Source: Antedon bifida (lineage: Eukaryota > Echinodermata > Crinoidea > Comatulida > Antedonidae). From it: a stretch of 64,000 nt of DNA. Below the pieces are notes generated by a model. That model was not told the origin of the DNA, made no database searches, and was given only the letters and a program-made list of their open reading frames with translations. The translations under genes and the position numbers were made by a program. Below, piece after piece: positions 1 to 11,477 of this stretch; position 1 is the stretch's first letter, and each line of letters begins with the position of its first letter. The stretch spans positions 24,793,401 through 24,857,400 of the forward strand of contig OY727097.1 of assembly GCA_963402885.1 (NCBI GenBank). The letters are read 5' to 3'.

Positions 1-110
1 GGTATTTCATGTAATTTTTATATTATGTATTATATATTTGATAATTTATTAAGTCTTGAACTTAAAAAACGATGGTTATATCTGATCCCACTATTATTGT
101 TTTTACATAG

Positions 111-3100
111 ATAGTCAAGAGAATGTGGAAAGTCCAAAAAGGAAAAGGGTAAATATATTATTCTAATTTTAACCATTCAAACAAGATGTGAAATAACTGT
201 GACTTCATTCAATTGGAAACAGCCTCAGCAGCATTTTAATTTCTTATTCAATACAGGCAATATTTAGTTGTTAACAAAATGCCACGTCTGCTTTTCTTTA
301 ATGTAGACTTTTTTTGATGTAGACTTTTTTATATGAATTTTTTTACATAGACCTTTTATGTAGGACTTCTTTTTGTGTAGACTTTTTTTATGTTTAGCCT
401 ACCTTGTTATGTAGACGTTTTTTATGTAGACGTTCTTTAAATGTAAACTTGTTCTATAGTAGACCTTTTTTTAAAATGATTTTGTATATAGACTTTTTTT
501 TATGTAGACTTTTTTTATGTAGACTTTTTTATGTAGACTTTTTTGTGTAGACTTTTTTTATGTAGACTTTTTTATGTAGACTTTTTGTTATGTATATTTT
601 CATTTTAATGTATACTTTTGTTTTAATATTGAAACTTGTTTTGACAATATGTATCAATTTTGTTATTAACTTTTTAAACATATTTTTGTCCTACTATTGT
701 AGAAACAAAGTATCCGAGACACGGCAGGTTTATTTCGAAGGTCATGTAAGTGAAACAGTAATTTTTGTTTTGAGATTTTTGACTTCATGAGGACGATGTT
801 GTCATTAATGAAGAAGAAAATAGGAGATAGAAAAAAAAGACGAGGATGTTGATGAAAATGTTATTGATGCGAATGTTGAAATAGTGTCCACGATATTAAA
901 ATTTGACGTATCTATAATTTTAAACAGAGCGTCGCCATTGATGCTATTTTCTAATAAGAAAATAGGCCATTCATTTTTATGGTGCCCGTAATTAAAATAA
1001 TAAAAATAGATGCAATTGTTGTCTTATATTTCACAAAGTCATGAAATATCGTATTAAATAAATGGAAACGTTCACCAGCCAAGTACGTTAAAACTCCGAA
1101 ATTAGTGTTGACTCTGGAGCGTCCGATATGGTTTGCTTTGGCTTGATGTTTTAAATGTTTTCGTAATTAATATTTATGTAATTTTATTCACAGCTTATAA
1201 GAATAAGTTACGACCATTCATCGCACCCCCTGTTATACAAAAGGTAGAGTTACTTTAAAATGAGTTTGTTGCACACAGTATAAAAACGCACATGCTGTAC
1301 TTTGTATTGAGTATCTTGTACACTACAGTGTAGTTAGACAAAATAAAACAACAAAAACCAATTTGTTTGTTCACATACAGTACAGCGGTGGGTATTTAAT
1401 TCGATATTGTGATAAACAAGTCAAGAGTTTTGTATTACACTTGTTTTTAGTTTGACTATTCACCTGATTAATTGACTATTTTTCTTCCTTACTTTATTTT
1501 TCTAATTCAGTATGGGGTCTTATTTTGATTATTATTATTGCGATATGTAAACATAGAATAAAGCACACAACTTTATAAGATTCTAAAATATCACTGATTA
1601 CTGATAAATGATTACTGATAAATAATTCCTCTATACAGTGTCAATACAATGGCAGCCAAATAGCTATAATGTTCCCAGTTCAATCCACAGTGGATATGAA
1701 ACGTTGTTTAAAAATATACAATGTATTTAAAAAATGTAATACAATTTACAAATTCGTTAAACATTCGAATTTTTAATCGTCAAAAACCGTTAAAACCATC
1801 GTTGTATTTCCTCTTTCACATTGAATGCCCATTTGTACTAGGACAATAACGATATGTTGATAACATTTGCGTTTTTCTTACAGAAAGTAGTATTTTCACA
1901 AGCTCAATCAGATGACGTCATGAAATTTTAAACGAAAAAATATCGTGACGATACAACGAATTTTATTTTGATATTGATCATGACGTCATTTGATTAGATT
2001 TTTCAAATTTTGTGTAAATGGTTATAGCAGTTCTAGAATGAAACTTTTTGTAATTTCCTTTGTTTCATGCAAGAAAAAAGTATATTATCAATTTATCGTC
2101 GATCGTTACCGTCCTAGTATGTAGCAGTTTCTAATCTTTTAGAATATGAGCTGTACCAAAGATACAATCCAACAAATAGACACCGGAACCCAATTAAGTT
2201 TCTAATTATAAATATGTTCATTTAAACAGATCGAGGATGACCAACCACTCGACTATCTTTGTGAGATGAGAGAGGTGACAATTGTCTTCATAAATCTGGT
2301 TCTCCAGACGGATGATCACACGAGCTGCCTTCAGGAGCTTTACAATACTATCGGGGCGTCAGTGGTGCAATTTCAAGGTACGGTCTGCAGCCTTTTACTG
2401 TACGTACAGTACAAGCCAGTCTTGTTTAGAAATTATAACAGATTATTTTTATATAGATCTGAAGGCATTATATCTTGCTACTTTCCCAATCTCAATAATC
2501 AAAGATGTGGTTACAGGACGAAATTCCGGGCTACATACCTCGATTGGACAATGTGCGGTTCGGTTTATATGCTTCATTCAAATCATATGTCAAAAATATA
2601 TACAGATATTGTCTGCCACAGTGTTTCGAGATGGTAGACAACGAACTAATGTTCGTAAATGGCTTGCTTTGTTTAGGTATGATCAACAAGATATTTGAAT
2701 TCGACAAAGGCACTAGTTTTCTGATAATATTCGGGTTACCTGGTTTTAAGCACGAAAACGAGATTGGCCACGCCCTGCAGTGTTCCAGTAAAATCCAACA
2801 ATCTCTCAAAATAATGTCAGCAATCAAGTAAGATATTTTTTATTGTATTTTCTGTAACATATTATGTTCTTTGTTCTTTTGGTTGACATTTTGCAACTCT
2901 AGATTTATATGCGACTGTTTCTTCTTCTTCTTAGACAAGTATCAATTGGAGTCACCACAGGAAAGGTTTTCTGCGGCGTAGTAGGTCATCCATCAAGGCA
3001 TGAATACACCGGTAAGCTTGTTAAAAGAAAAATAAGTCTTTTACGCCTGGTTTCAACAGGGCGAATTTATTTGCGCCATAATCCAGTGTTGCAGCAAGAC

Positions 3101-6100
3101 AACAAATTCGCGCTACTCTTTTATTTCCACTACAAAGGTCATATCTATCGCGTGTGTCTGCAGCGCTGTTCGGTCACATGAACCTGAGCCAAGATTATTT
3201 GTAAAATGTTCTCAACGCAAAAATTAGAAACTGCTTATATCAGAAGTATTGGAATATAATACAGCCTTTAGAAGAGTACCACCTGTTTAGTCTTATTAGA
3301 GATTTTATTTTTTTGTAGAAACATATTGTATGTACCTTCAAATAAACCTTTTATACAAATATGGTTTTCAGTAACATACATGCGTTTTCACCACAGTGAA
3401 TAATAATACAAATACGCACATTTGAGATATTCTAATTATATATTTTGTTTGCAGTAATTGGGCCAAGAGTTAACATGGCAGCTCGTCTGATGATGAACTA
3501 CCCCAGTAAGTTGTCCTGTGACGAGTCAACTTGCACACGATCTAAAATTCAAATGAGCCACTTCGAAGATCTTCCAGCAGTTACTTTAAAAGGAATGGAA
3601 AATCCTGGCAAGATTTTCGAATTTCACGAAGTTGCAAAGTTAGTGGTTACTGTAATAATTGCAATAGAAGGTAGTTAGAAAGTAGCATAAACAAATGTGT
3701 GTATACAACAAGCTACGCTAGTATAACAGTAAGATAAAGAGGGCCCACAGAGTCTCCCCGCTTCACGTTGTGAAGTCTTAGTATTCAGTAAATGTCATGC
3801 ATTTGGCTATAAATAACGCTGCACCATATCGGTTTTATTCAGAGCTTTCTTTGTTTTTCTATAGAGATGAAGATACAGGCATTACAGCAACAGAGCACCC
3901 ATTATTAGGTAAGTTTAAGTTATAATTAAAACACCTATGGTGATTATGTTGCTAAACTATGTTCTACTGCTAAACTATAATAATGTTACTACTGCTAAGC
4001 TATATGTTACTACTAAACTGTTAAATACTGCTAGTGATAGACTATGTTACTTACTACTGATAAACTATGTTACTACTGCTAAATTATGTTACTACTGATA
4101 AACCATGTTACTACTGATAAACCATGTTTCTACTGCTAAACTATGTTACTGCTAAAACTACATGTTACTACAGTACTGCTAAACTACATGTTACTACTGC
4201 TAAAATACATGTTACTACTACTAAACTACATGTTACTACTGTTAAACTACATGTTAATACTACAGTAGTACTAAACTATGTTACTACTTGTAAACTATGC
4301 TACTAATTCTAAACTATGTTTCTACTGATAAACTACTGTATGTTATTACTGGTAAACTATATGTTACTACTGCAAAACTATGTTACTACTGCTAACCTAT
4401 TTATCTTGTGTGTAGCGTACAACAATAAACAAAACAAAATGTGTTACTTACATAGGATATAAAACTGAAGTTGAAGAATGTATATGTGCAATAAGTGATA
4501 CGATGAACAGTACTGAGCATGTCCGATTTGTTATCGTGAAGGGGGAGCCAGGGTTTGGTAAATCCCGAGTTTTACTAACATTGGCAGATGAAGCGAGAAA
4601 AGCAAATATCAGGTTAGTTGTGAATTTGTGGCTCTTCTTTCAGTATGGGCTTCTTTTTTATATTGTTTTATAATGTTACAGTGTTTATAGTATTCATTGA
4701 TTGGCAAATCCTGTTAAGAAACTAACATTGCTCTTTGTTACCGCTTTTAATTCTTACTATGGACTGATTGACTGACTGGGAGTTAGTTAGTCTAGTCTTC
4801 ACTAGCAAACTTTAGTTTACAAACATGAGATTGGCATGAAAAGTTTGCCAGTGTAGACCAAATGTAAACTAGTTGGCAGACGTTCGTATTCTTTTCAAAC
4901 TAGTTTGCTAAAACTCAGTGTATCAAATCATTGGGCGCTTTTCAGTCATGTGATCCTCTCTGACAAAATGACAACTTCCAGTAACTTGTATAGAGATGAC
5001 TCTCTCCAGAGGCAACACAATTTTGGTAAAGCGTAAAAGTGTCTACACTGGTATACTTTTCTTTTAACATTTGAGCTAGTGTTCCCCAGTTGACAGACTT
5101 CGACAAACTACAGAAAATAAGTTTGCAGTAGTAGAATACAATAGTAAATTTTAGCTTGCAAAGAAGTTTCTAGGATAGACCAGGATTAACGGCCAATTGA
5201 CAATTCGCAAACAATTTCTTTTGAGAAGATAGAAACACGTTGTTTATCTTTTCAAACAGAGTAATTAATCATTCTGCAAACCTAAGTCATGCATGTACAC
5301 CTTACTACACGGCATCGCATATTGTAAAGAGTATTCTGGAGCTCGGAAAAGTTGAAAGTCAAGAAGAAAAAGAGAAGTATCTGCAAGAAAAATTCAAGAC
5401 TTCTGACATCATAAAGTTTCTGGGCTTATTGAATAATTTGATCGGTGTCCAGGTAGGTAAACAATAACCTTTCATACCAGCAAGCGGTCGAAATAATAGT
5501 AGACGAAGAAGAATTGCCAATTAATTCTTCTTTTTTTCAAGAAGTCTTACACGGTAGGATAAAGAAAAAGCGAAAGAATAAATAATGAAAATGAATGATT
5601 TTTTAGATTTTTTTTAGATTTTCAAAAAAGTTATTAATTTATTTATTTTGGTCCTTTTGTTATTGTTTTAAATTGTAAAGCATCTAATTGATTACAGAAA
5701 TGGCGAATTCCTCTTATACCAATATTTCCATTATTTTCAATTTTGTTTGCTAGCTTCCGTGTGATGACACTGTAGGGAACATGAGCACAGGGGACCGTAC
5801 TAAAGCTATGCATCGGTTGTTAGGAAGGATCGTTGCAGAGGTAGGCTTACTTTGTGTATTTGGAAGACTTCTTTTATATAGTTGCAATAATTATTGTAGT
5901 GTAATAAAAAACAATAGTGGTGCTTATTGTAAGCCAACCTGAGACAGTATCGTGCCCGACTACCAGAAGCTGGGACTCCTACAGTATTGAAAGCTAAATC
6001 ATTCAGCTCCAAAATTGAATTGTTTAATATGTTTTGTTTATTTGTTTTTTAGACGCAAGGAGACTACGAAGGTACAGTAGTGACCATCGACGATGCCCAC

Positions 6101-9100
6101 CAGATTGACAAAGACTCGTGGCAGCTTCTGTCAAACTTCGCTATTCGTTCATGCGTAATCATCATGGCAGTCGGTCCAATCAGAGACGAGGACCAAATCG
6201 CAGATATTGCCCGAAAAGTTATGAAAAGCCAGAATACGTATATAGTGACGTTGAAGGGTCTTCAGTCAGACACTCTAGAACCTTTGATATGTCAGTGTTT
6301 GGACGTCAATGAAATTCCACAAGACCTTGTCAAGTATGAAATAATAGGCCTAAGTATTGCATCTTTTTTAGCCCATTTTTCGATCTCGCTTACTTGATTT
6401 TCCCGAAAATTTAAGACTAGCTCGGCTGTCTTGTTTATTTCTTATTAGTTCTCACTCATATAGGTCGTTCATTGCAAAACCGTACCACTGTAAGTCTATC
6501 TGTCTAGCAAAATAAAAAAAATTAAATGCTTTTGTGATTTTTATCCGCTGCTGGTTGGGCGTTATTTTTATTTCAAGTCGTCATTGTGGAAACTTGATAT
6601 TTGACTTTATAGTGAATGAATTATACGGCCTACGTAATTGGGAGAAAACAAATAATTACTTACAAATTACTAATGTACTAAACTAAAATATATTGTAATT
6701 TTTACAATTTTTAGTTTATTGCGTTCAAATATGAAAGGAAAGATAAATCCAAGTTGGGTAAAACAATGTGTACTGAGTCTTCTGCACACTGACCAACTAC
6801 AACTAACGGAGCAAGAGGACGGAAGCAAAGTCTGCACTGTGGCCAAAGGTGTCAAACTTCGTGAACTAGAAATACCAGAGTCTCTTAGAGGTAAGCTATT
6901 GCCATACTCTTTGTGTTCTGCATTGTTATATGTTTGTTTGTTTCTCTTTAAATAATCTCTCACACTATACTACAGATTTATTTTTCGTACACTAAAAAAA
7001 ACTACTATTGAACGACTAAACCACATGTAATTATCTAATATTGCTCAGTCGAATCTGGCTTGATCATTTAATGAACATGTTCTTTTCTTTTTCTTTACAC
7101 ACAGGCTGTTTGATAGCTTTGATAGATCGTCTACCAGTGACGGAGAGAACCATGGTAAAACTAGCATCCGTCATAGGTACAACTTTCTCAGCGGACACAC
7201 TCGGTCACCTTCTACAAAACTTAACAACGAGCAAAGTTCAGCAGACTATTGGCAACCTCTTGTCTTCTGGCGTATTTGTCTTTCGATCGATGATGCTGAG
7301 ATTTGAGTCGACGAGTCTGCAGGAGACGGCCTACTCGCTGCTTATTGACAAACAGCGACGAAAGCTGCATGAAACCTATGCCAGCTACCTGGAATCGCAA
7401 TATTTCGAGCAGTCCACAATACGAACAAGTAAACAAACAAATGTTCATGTCATTTATGTTTTTTCTAATTGACAATACAAAAAAATTGAGTGACATCCCA
7501 ATGTCCCCGCATGCGCACAATAAGTTTATATGGCGTTATTACTGCAGTTCCTCAATATAATCACACAAAATTTAATACAATATCAACCTAATTTTGTTTC
7601 AGGGAGAAGTTTTTTCAAGAAAAAAACAGCATCGCCAACAACTGAAAACAGGTAGGCATGTACTTTTCCTAACTTGGTAGGTATCGAAGTCATCGCCATT
7701 AGACACTGTCAAAGCTCCACATATCAGGAATATCTAGGCCTATTTGTATTAATTTTTATACTTAATTTTTTCCAGAAATGTGACGAATGATGTACGTACG
7801 CTGCAGTCAATCTTCCCTCAGTTGATCACTCACTGGCGCAAAGCAAATAATACGGCTAAAGCTTTGGAATACTTGATCAAAGCTGCCGAGTCGGCCGTTG
7901 CTGTTAATAATATGATGCAGGTAAGATTATTGTGAATTAATTTAGTGATGAGGGAGCTTTTAATTTTCGGCGACCTATTATAGGACTTTTTTGGGGAATT
8001 TTTTTCTTACTAAAATATATTCATTTTCATTTCCTAACAAATTCATTTTCTAACATATTCAGTTCTTAACATATTCATTCCATATTCATTCCATATTCAT
8101 TTCATATTCATTTCATATTCATTTCATATTCGTTTTATATTCGTTTCATATTCATTAACATATTAACTATTATAGGACTTATTACGTCATTTTCAAGTCG
8201 TCTTCCAGCTCTGTAAAACCGCTTTCGATTTTTGCGCGACGACCGTAAACCACACAAAAGTTCCAATGCGCATGTCTGTGACAGAATCCAAAGTCGTCAC
8301 CTGGACCTAGAATCGACAACATTTTGTCCAACGACATGACACTTATAAAATCGAAAGCTTCTTAATAATTTTCTTTTTCGAGTGTATTATTTGTTTGAAA
8401 ACTTTGCCGGTACTTGAAAGCATATTCTGTGTTCTTTTAGGCAATATCGTATATACTTCAAGCAAAGGAACTTGACCCGCCGCCGTCGCTTCAAGATGAG
8501 ATCGACCAAATAGCGGCAAGGGTATGTATGATACCAACAAAATAAATAATATCAACAATATAACTTAAGCTCTGTCTACACTATCAAACTTTATGTGAGA
8601 AAAAAATGCGATGTGCCCATATATGGACATAATGGTGTCATATCACTACCACATTTAAACATATCACCTTTTTTTTCAACTAGTTTGATAGTGTAGACAG
8701 AACTTTATAGTAAAATATTTAGTAACAGTTTATGGGTGAAAATCATAATTCTTGATGGTACAGTAGTAAGTTCCATAATCAAAGTAATGGTTTAGCAAAA
8801 CAAATATATTTTGGTTTATTTAATCACCACGTAAATAGGCAACAATGAGCTTATTCTCGACGCGAAAAAGACGATTTGATGTCAAAGTTCAAACAGCTAA
8901 ATGGAAAGTTTCGGCCAAAAAGAAGTTAGATGAGAACAAAGTCGAAGAAGTGATGGAAAAGATCCAGGCAGAGCCACCTAAAGGCAATTGGCGGCGTACA
9001 AAGGAAGCACCAACAAACATATACCAGGCTATAGGAATAGTACCGACCACTACAATTTTTTTGACAATGTATCTGATATGTTTGTATATTTATTTTTCCA

Positions 9101-9111
9101 GAGTTATGTAA
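111..9111 (+). CDS. ADCY10: Soluble adenylyl cyclase (ADCY10/sAC-like), 3' part of gene, 19 exons
   Basis: Bicarbonate- and calcium-regulated enzyme making cAMP from ATP, acting in cytosol, cilia, nucleus and mitochondria. Exons: 111-148, 703-745, 1194-1243, 2230-2377, 2677-2827, 2935-3011, 3455-3638, 3865-3908, 4456-4612, 5260-5452, 5754-5840, 6053-6333, 6464-6493, 6715-6890, 7105-7428, 7603-7651, 7776-7920, 8441-8521, 8839-9111. The phases join into one frame of 842 codons plus TAA. The C2 cyclase domain starts near EMREVTIVFINL (2230 exon), then INKIFEFDKG, SIGVTTGKVFCG and VNMAARLM; the Lys, Asp, Asn and Arg positions that contact ATP in family members are kept. The P-loop GEPGFGKS lies in exon 4456-4612 and Walker B VVTIDDAH in exon 6053-6333. 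The C1 domain must lie upstream of the window. The first two exons are least certain. The frame ends after a short helical tail, several hundred residues earlier than human ADCY10, in a hydrophobic stretch. It is tail-to-tail with SLC10A7. Confidence 0.9.
288..600 (+). repeat. Minisatellite, TATGTAGACTTTTTT-type unit
   Basis: About 15 imperfect copies of a 14-18 bp unit (consensus near ATGTAGACTTTTTT) in the cyclase intron between exons 111-148 and 703-745. Copies are most regular at 490-590. Any open frame through it is a by-product of the repeat. Confidence 0.9.
1900..1995. repeat. Inverted pair of ATGACGTCAT boxes in a cyclase intron
   Basis: Two ATGACGTCAT palindromes near 1912 and 1979 are flanked by loosely inverted AT-rich sequence, in the intron between exons 1194-1243 and 2230-2377. 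The layout looks like a small hairpin or MITE remnant. The same octamer recurs in the 1.5-kb elements at 22.6-25.6 kb. Confidence 0.4.
3945..4400 (+). repeat. Minisatellite, TTACTACTGCTAAACTATG-type unit
   Basis: About 23 imperfect copies of an 18-20 bp unit (ACTGCTAAACTATGTTACT) fill the cyclase intron just upstream of the P-loop exon. Variants replace the core with GATAAAC or AAACTACATG, so the array is old or has been reshuffled. Confidence 0.9.
8030..8165 (+). repeat. Short tandem repeat, CATATTCATTT unit
   Basis: A run of 10-11 bp units (CATATTCATTT, with CATATTCGTTT variants at the end) in the cyclase intron between exons 7776-7920 and 8441-8521. Confidence 0.85.
8567..8706. mobile_element. 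MITE family M1, complete copy
   Basis: About 140 bp with terminal inverted repeats AGCTCTGTCTACACTATCAA and its complement (GTTTGATAGTGTAGACAGA at the right), flanked by TA. The core GATGTGCCCATATATGGACA is shared by all M1 copies in the window. The TA target suggests a Tc1/mariner-type mobiliser. It sits in the last cyclase intron. Confidence 0.85.
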
Positions 9112-10149
9112 AAAATAATGTGTTATGGTTTAATCTAGAAATGAAGAGACATCATTTAAATTTAACAATTTTTCGATAAAACTGGTTAATGTATCTGCAC
9201 TTATTATTGTTATTTAAAGGTAATATTTATTTATTAAATAACTGTATTGCTAGTAGATTTCAATTAAAAAAATATTAAATATCATGTATTATTAAATAAA
9301 TTCCTCATTCTTGTGCAATACTTTATTCCACTTGCAAAGATATGTAAATTTAGCATAAATATGTAAATTATCTTAGGTTATATTATATATTGTATATTGA
9401 TTATTATATTATACAAATGTCGGCAATAAATAAATTTTGAAAATCTCATTTGTTCAGAATTTGTTCCTTTTTTTTATATATTAATGTGCAGTTTAAAATC
9501 GTTTTGCCGATTTTGCGCAAACAGTGCTTTTCTAGACCTACATTCAGTTTAAATTATAGGCCCTACTAAATTTGTATATTTCGTTACTGCTCTAGTCGTC
9601 GTATATATTCTTATCCACGATCCGCGAAAATTGCTCGGTTTTGACGATTATGACCGGAATCAAGAGGGTTTTAAAACCGTATTATCGTGTTTTTTTAAAT
9701 TTTCGTTCTAATTTTAGTTCCAATAATGGGTTTGCTCAATGTAAACGGACCCTATATTTCTATTGAGTTTAGAATTCGAAAAAAGAAAAACACAATGCCA
9801 TATATTCTGAAATGATTTAATATATCATAATTATGAATCATTCTTTTTGCAAATAAAATATGCATTTATACATTAATTCTTTTTTGCGAGTAGAAAAAGA
9901 TAGTTACTAACAAAGTAGGTCTACATGATTACTATGAAGAAAAGTCGTATAAAAATAATTTAGTAGTTCCCAAATTAATTAAGTACAAACATAGTTTATT
10001 AGTTGAATACCGGTACCCTCGCATTAATTTTTTAAGAGACAGTAGATATTTAAAGATACATTTAGTCCAATTTTTAGGAAGGGATTTTACTAGTAAAACA
10101 ATTAATGAACCAAGGATTATGTTTATGTTTATATAGTAATGCGGTAGAC

Positions 10150-10417
10150 AGCATCAGAACCCAACTGTACCTTAATATGGTGTCCCCCTAAATAGAGGTT
10201 GGCTGTAGTGTTAAATCACATTGCCTTCGTGCCTTCTTAATTGGGGTGCCTAATTAATAGGGGGTGCCTCTTTAATAGGAGTGCCTAATTAATAGGGGAT
10301 GGGGGTGTCTCCTTAATAGGGGGTGTGTCCCTCGATAGGAGATGTGCCCTTAATAGGGGTGTCCCTTAATAGGAGTGTCCCCTAAAGTAGGTGTCTCCGG
10401 AACGAGAGGGTATACTG
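10150..10417. mobile_element. Pogo/Tigger-like MITE with expanded internal repeats
   Basis: The right end GAGAGGGTATACTG followed by TA is the complement of the CAGTAGAACCTC-type end seen in three other copies. Inside, a GGTGTCCCTTAATAGG motif is repeated many times (10,230-10,385), apparently a local expansion. The left end is degenerate. Assignment to pogo/Tigger rests on end sequence and the TA target only. Confidence 0.5.
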
Positions 10418-10751
10418 TATAGAACATAAGAAAAATATGGTAATCTTAGATTTTTGTTGCATACAACTTCTATATAATGTTCAGTAAAAATTGATATGAA
10501 GTATAATGATTACTGTTTTTTAATTTATGGTAGTGAATATTTAGATTTTATGAATAATGTATGTAAATAAATAAAAAATTTAATATATGTACAAATTAAA
10601 ATAAAGCATGTATATTGATTATAACGAAACATAAATTCTAACTAAAAATGAGCTTAAAAAATTAAAATAATCAACTGTGTATTAAGTAATGTTTTATGTT
10701 GGTAAATGTTGTTTGTTTTATATTGGTCCATGTACCAAATAATAACATTTA

Positions 10752-10830
10752 CAGTAGAACCTTTATTAAGGGGATGGTTTCAGGACCAACAAAGTGTCCC
10801 CTTAATAGGGGTACCCTTGAATAGGGGTTG
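10752..10830. mobile_element. Pogo/Tigger-like MITE, left-end fragment
   Basis: TA followed by CAGTAGAACCTTTATTAAGG, then the GTCCCCTTAATAGGGG and TTGGCC motifs of the family. No matching right end was found. Confidence 0.5.
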
Positions 10831-11139
10831 GCCATAATTTAAAAAAAAGGAATAACAGTTTTACATAGCACAATAACTATCAAGTTTTTTTTAGGTGTTA
10901 ACCTAATTTAAAGAGAATTTAAACCAAAAGAGAGATGAATTCTGAGAACTGTCAACAGAAAGGTAAGGGCTTTTATCAAATCTGTAATAAGAATTAGTTG
11001 AAAAACAGTATTTTGTTTTTTTGGAAATTTACTTTCCAGTAATACAAAACAGAAATGTTACTATGTAAAATAAATGCATAATAAAATTATGTAAGTAGCA
11101 ACTTGAAATATAAATGATAAAATATAAGTATTTGCCACA

Positions 11140-11345
11140 AACAAGTGCTGAGCCGAGTACCCAAGTGAATAAAGCAGGGGATACGATGGAGTCTCAAACT
11201 GTGGCCATACAATCGGCACCGGTTAAAGGCTCTTTTCGACCACAGAATGGTGGTAGAACAAGTCCGCTTGGATAAATGGAGGTCTAGTGAACTGTGGCTG
11301 CCGTGGGTTCATAGAGGACCTAAATCCGAATTTCCTCAATTGAGT
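11140..11345 (+). mobile_element. Degenerate SINE, same family as 33,673
   Basis: Contains GTGGCCATACAATCGGCACCGGTT and then GGTGGTAGAACAAGTCC plus CTTGGATAA. These match, in order, the GTAGCCATAACATCGGCAGGGGTTC and GGTGGTAGAACGAGTC plus CTCGGATAA blocks of the clearer copy at 33,673-33,800. The tRNA head is eroded. Confidence 0.55.
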
Positions 11346-11477
11346 ATAAATATTATGAAACAAACAACAATGAAAAAGCATGGACTAAATTGAAAGCAGT
11401 CTTTTTAGCATAAAGCACAATTTAAAGTTAATGATTTGGTCAAAATTATTTGGTCATACATGATTTGTTTTCTAAGA

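Larger units (their letters stand above)
9112..11477. other. Convergent intergenic region between ADCY10-like and SLC10A7
   Basis: No coding exon seen. The cyclase 3' UTR and AATAAA-like signals occupy roughly 9,112-9,440 (for example around 9,290 and 9,427). The rest is AT-rich DNA holding pogo-like element pieces (10.15-10.42 and 10.75-10.83 kb) and a degenerate SINE (11.14-11.35 kb). Confidence 0.6.

Noticed and set aside
1..2229. C1 catalytic domain of the cyclase inside the window
   Set aside because: No exon with the C1 signature was found upstream of the linker exons, so C1 must lie before position 1.
2531..2827. 98-codon reverse-strand frame
   Set aside because: Antisense shadow of the sAC exon at 2,677-2,827.
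288..4400. CRISPR-like arrays from regularly repeated short units
   Set aside because: Units are contiguous minisatellites without unique spacers, in introns of an animal gene.
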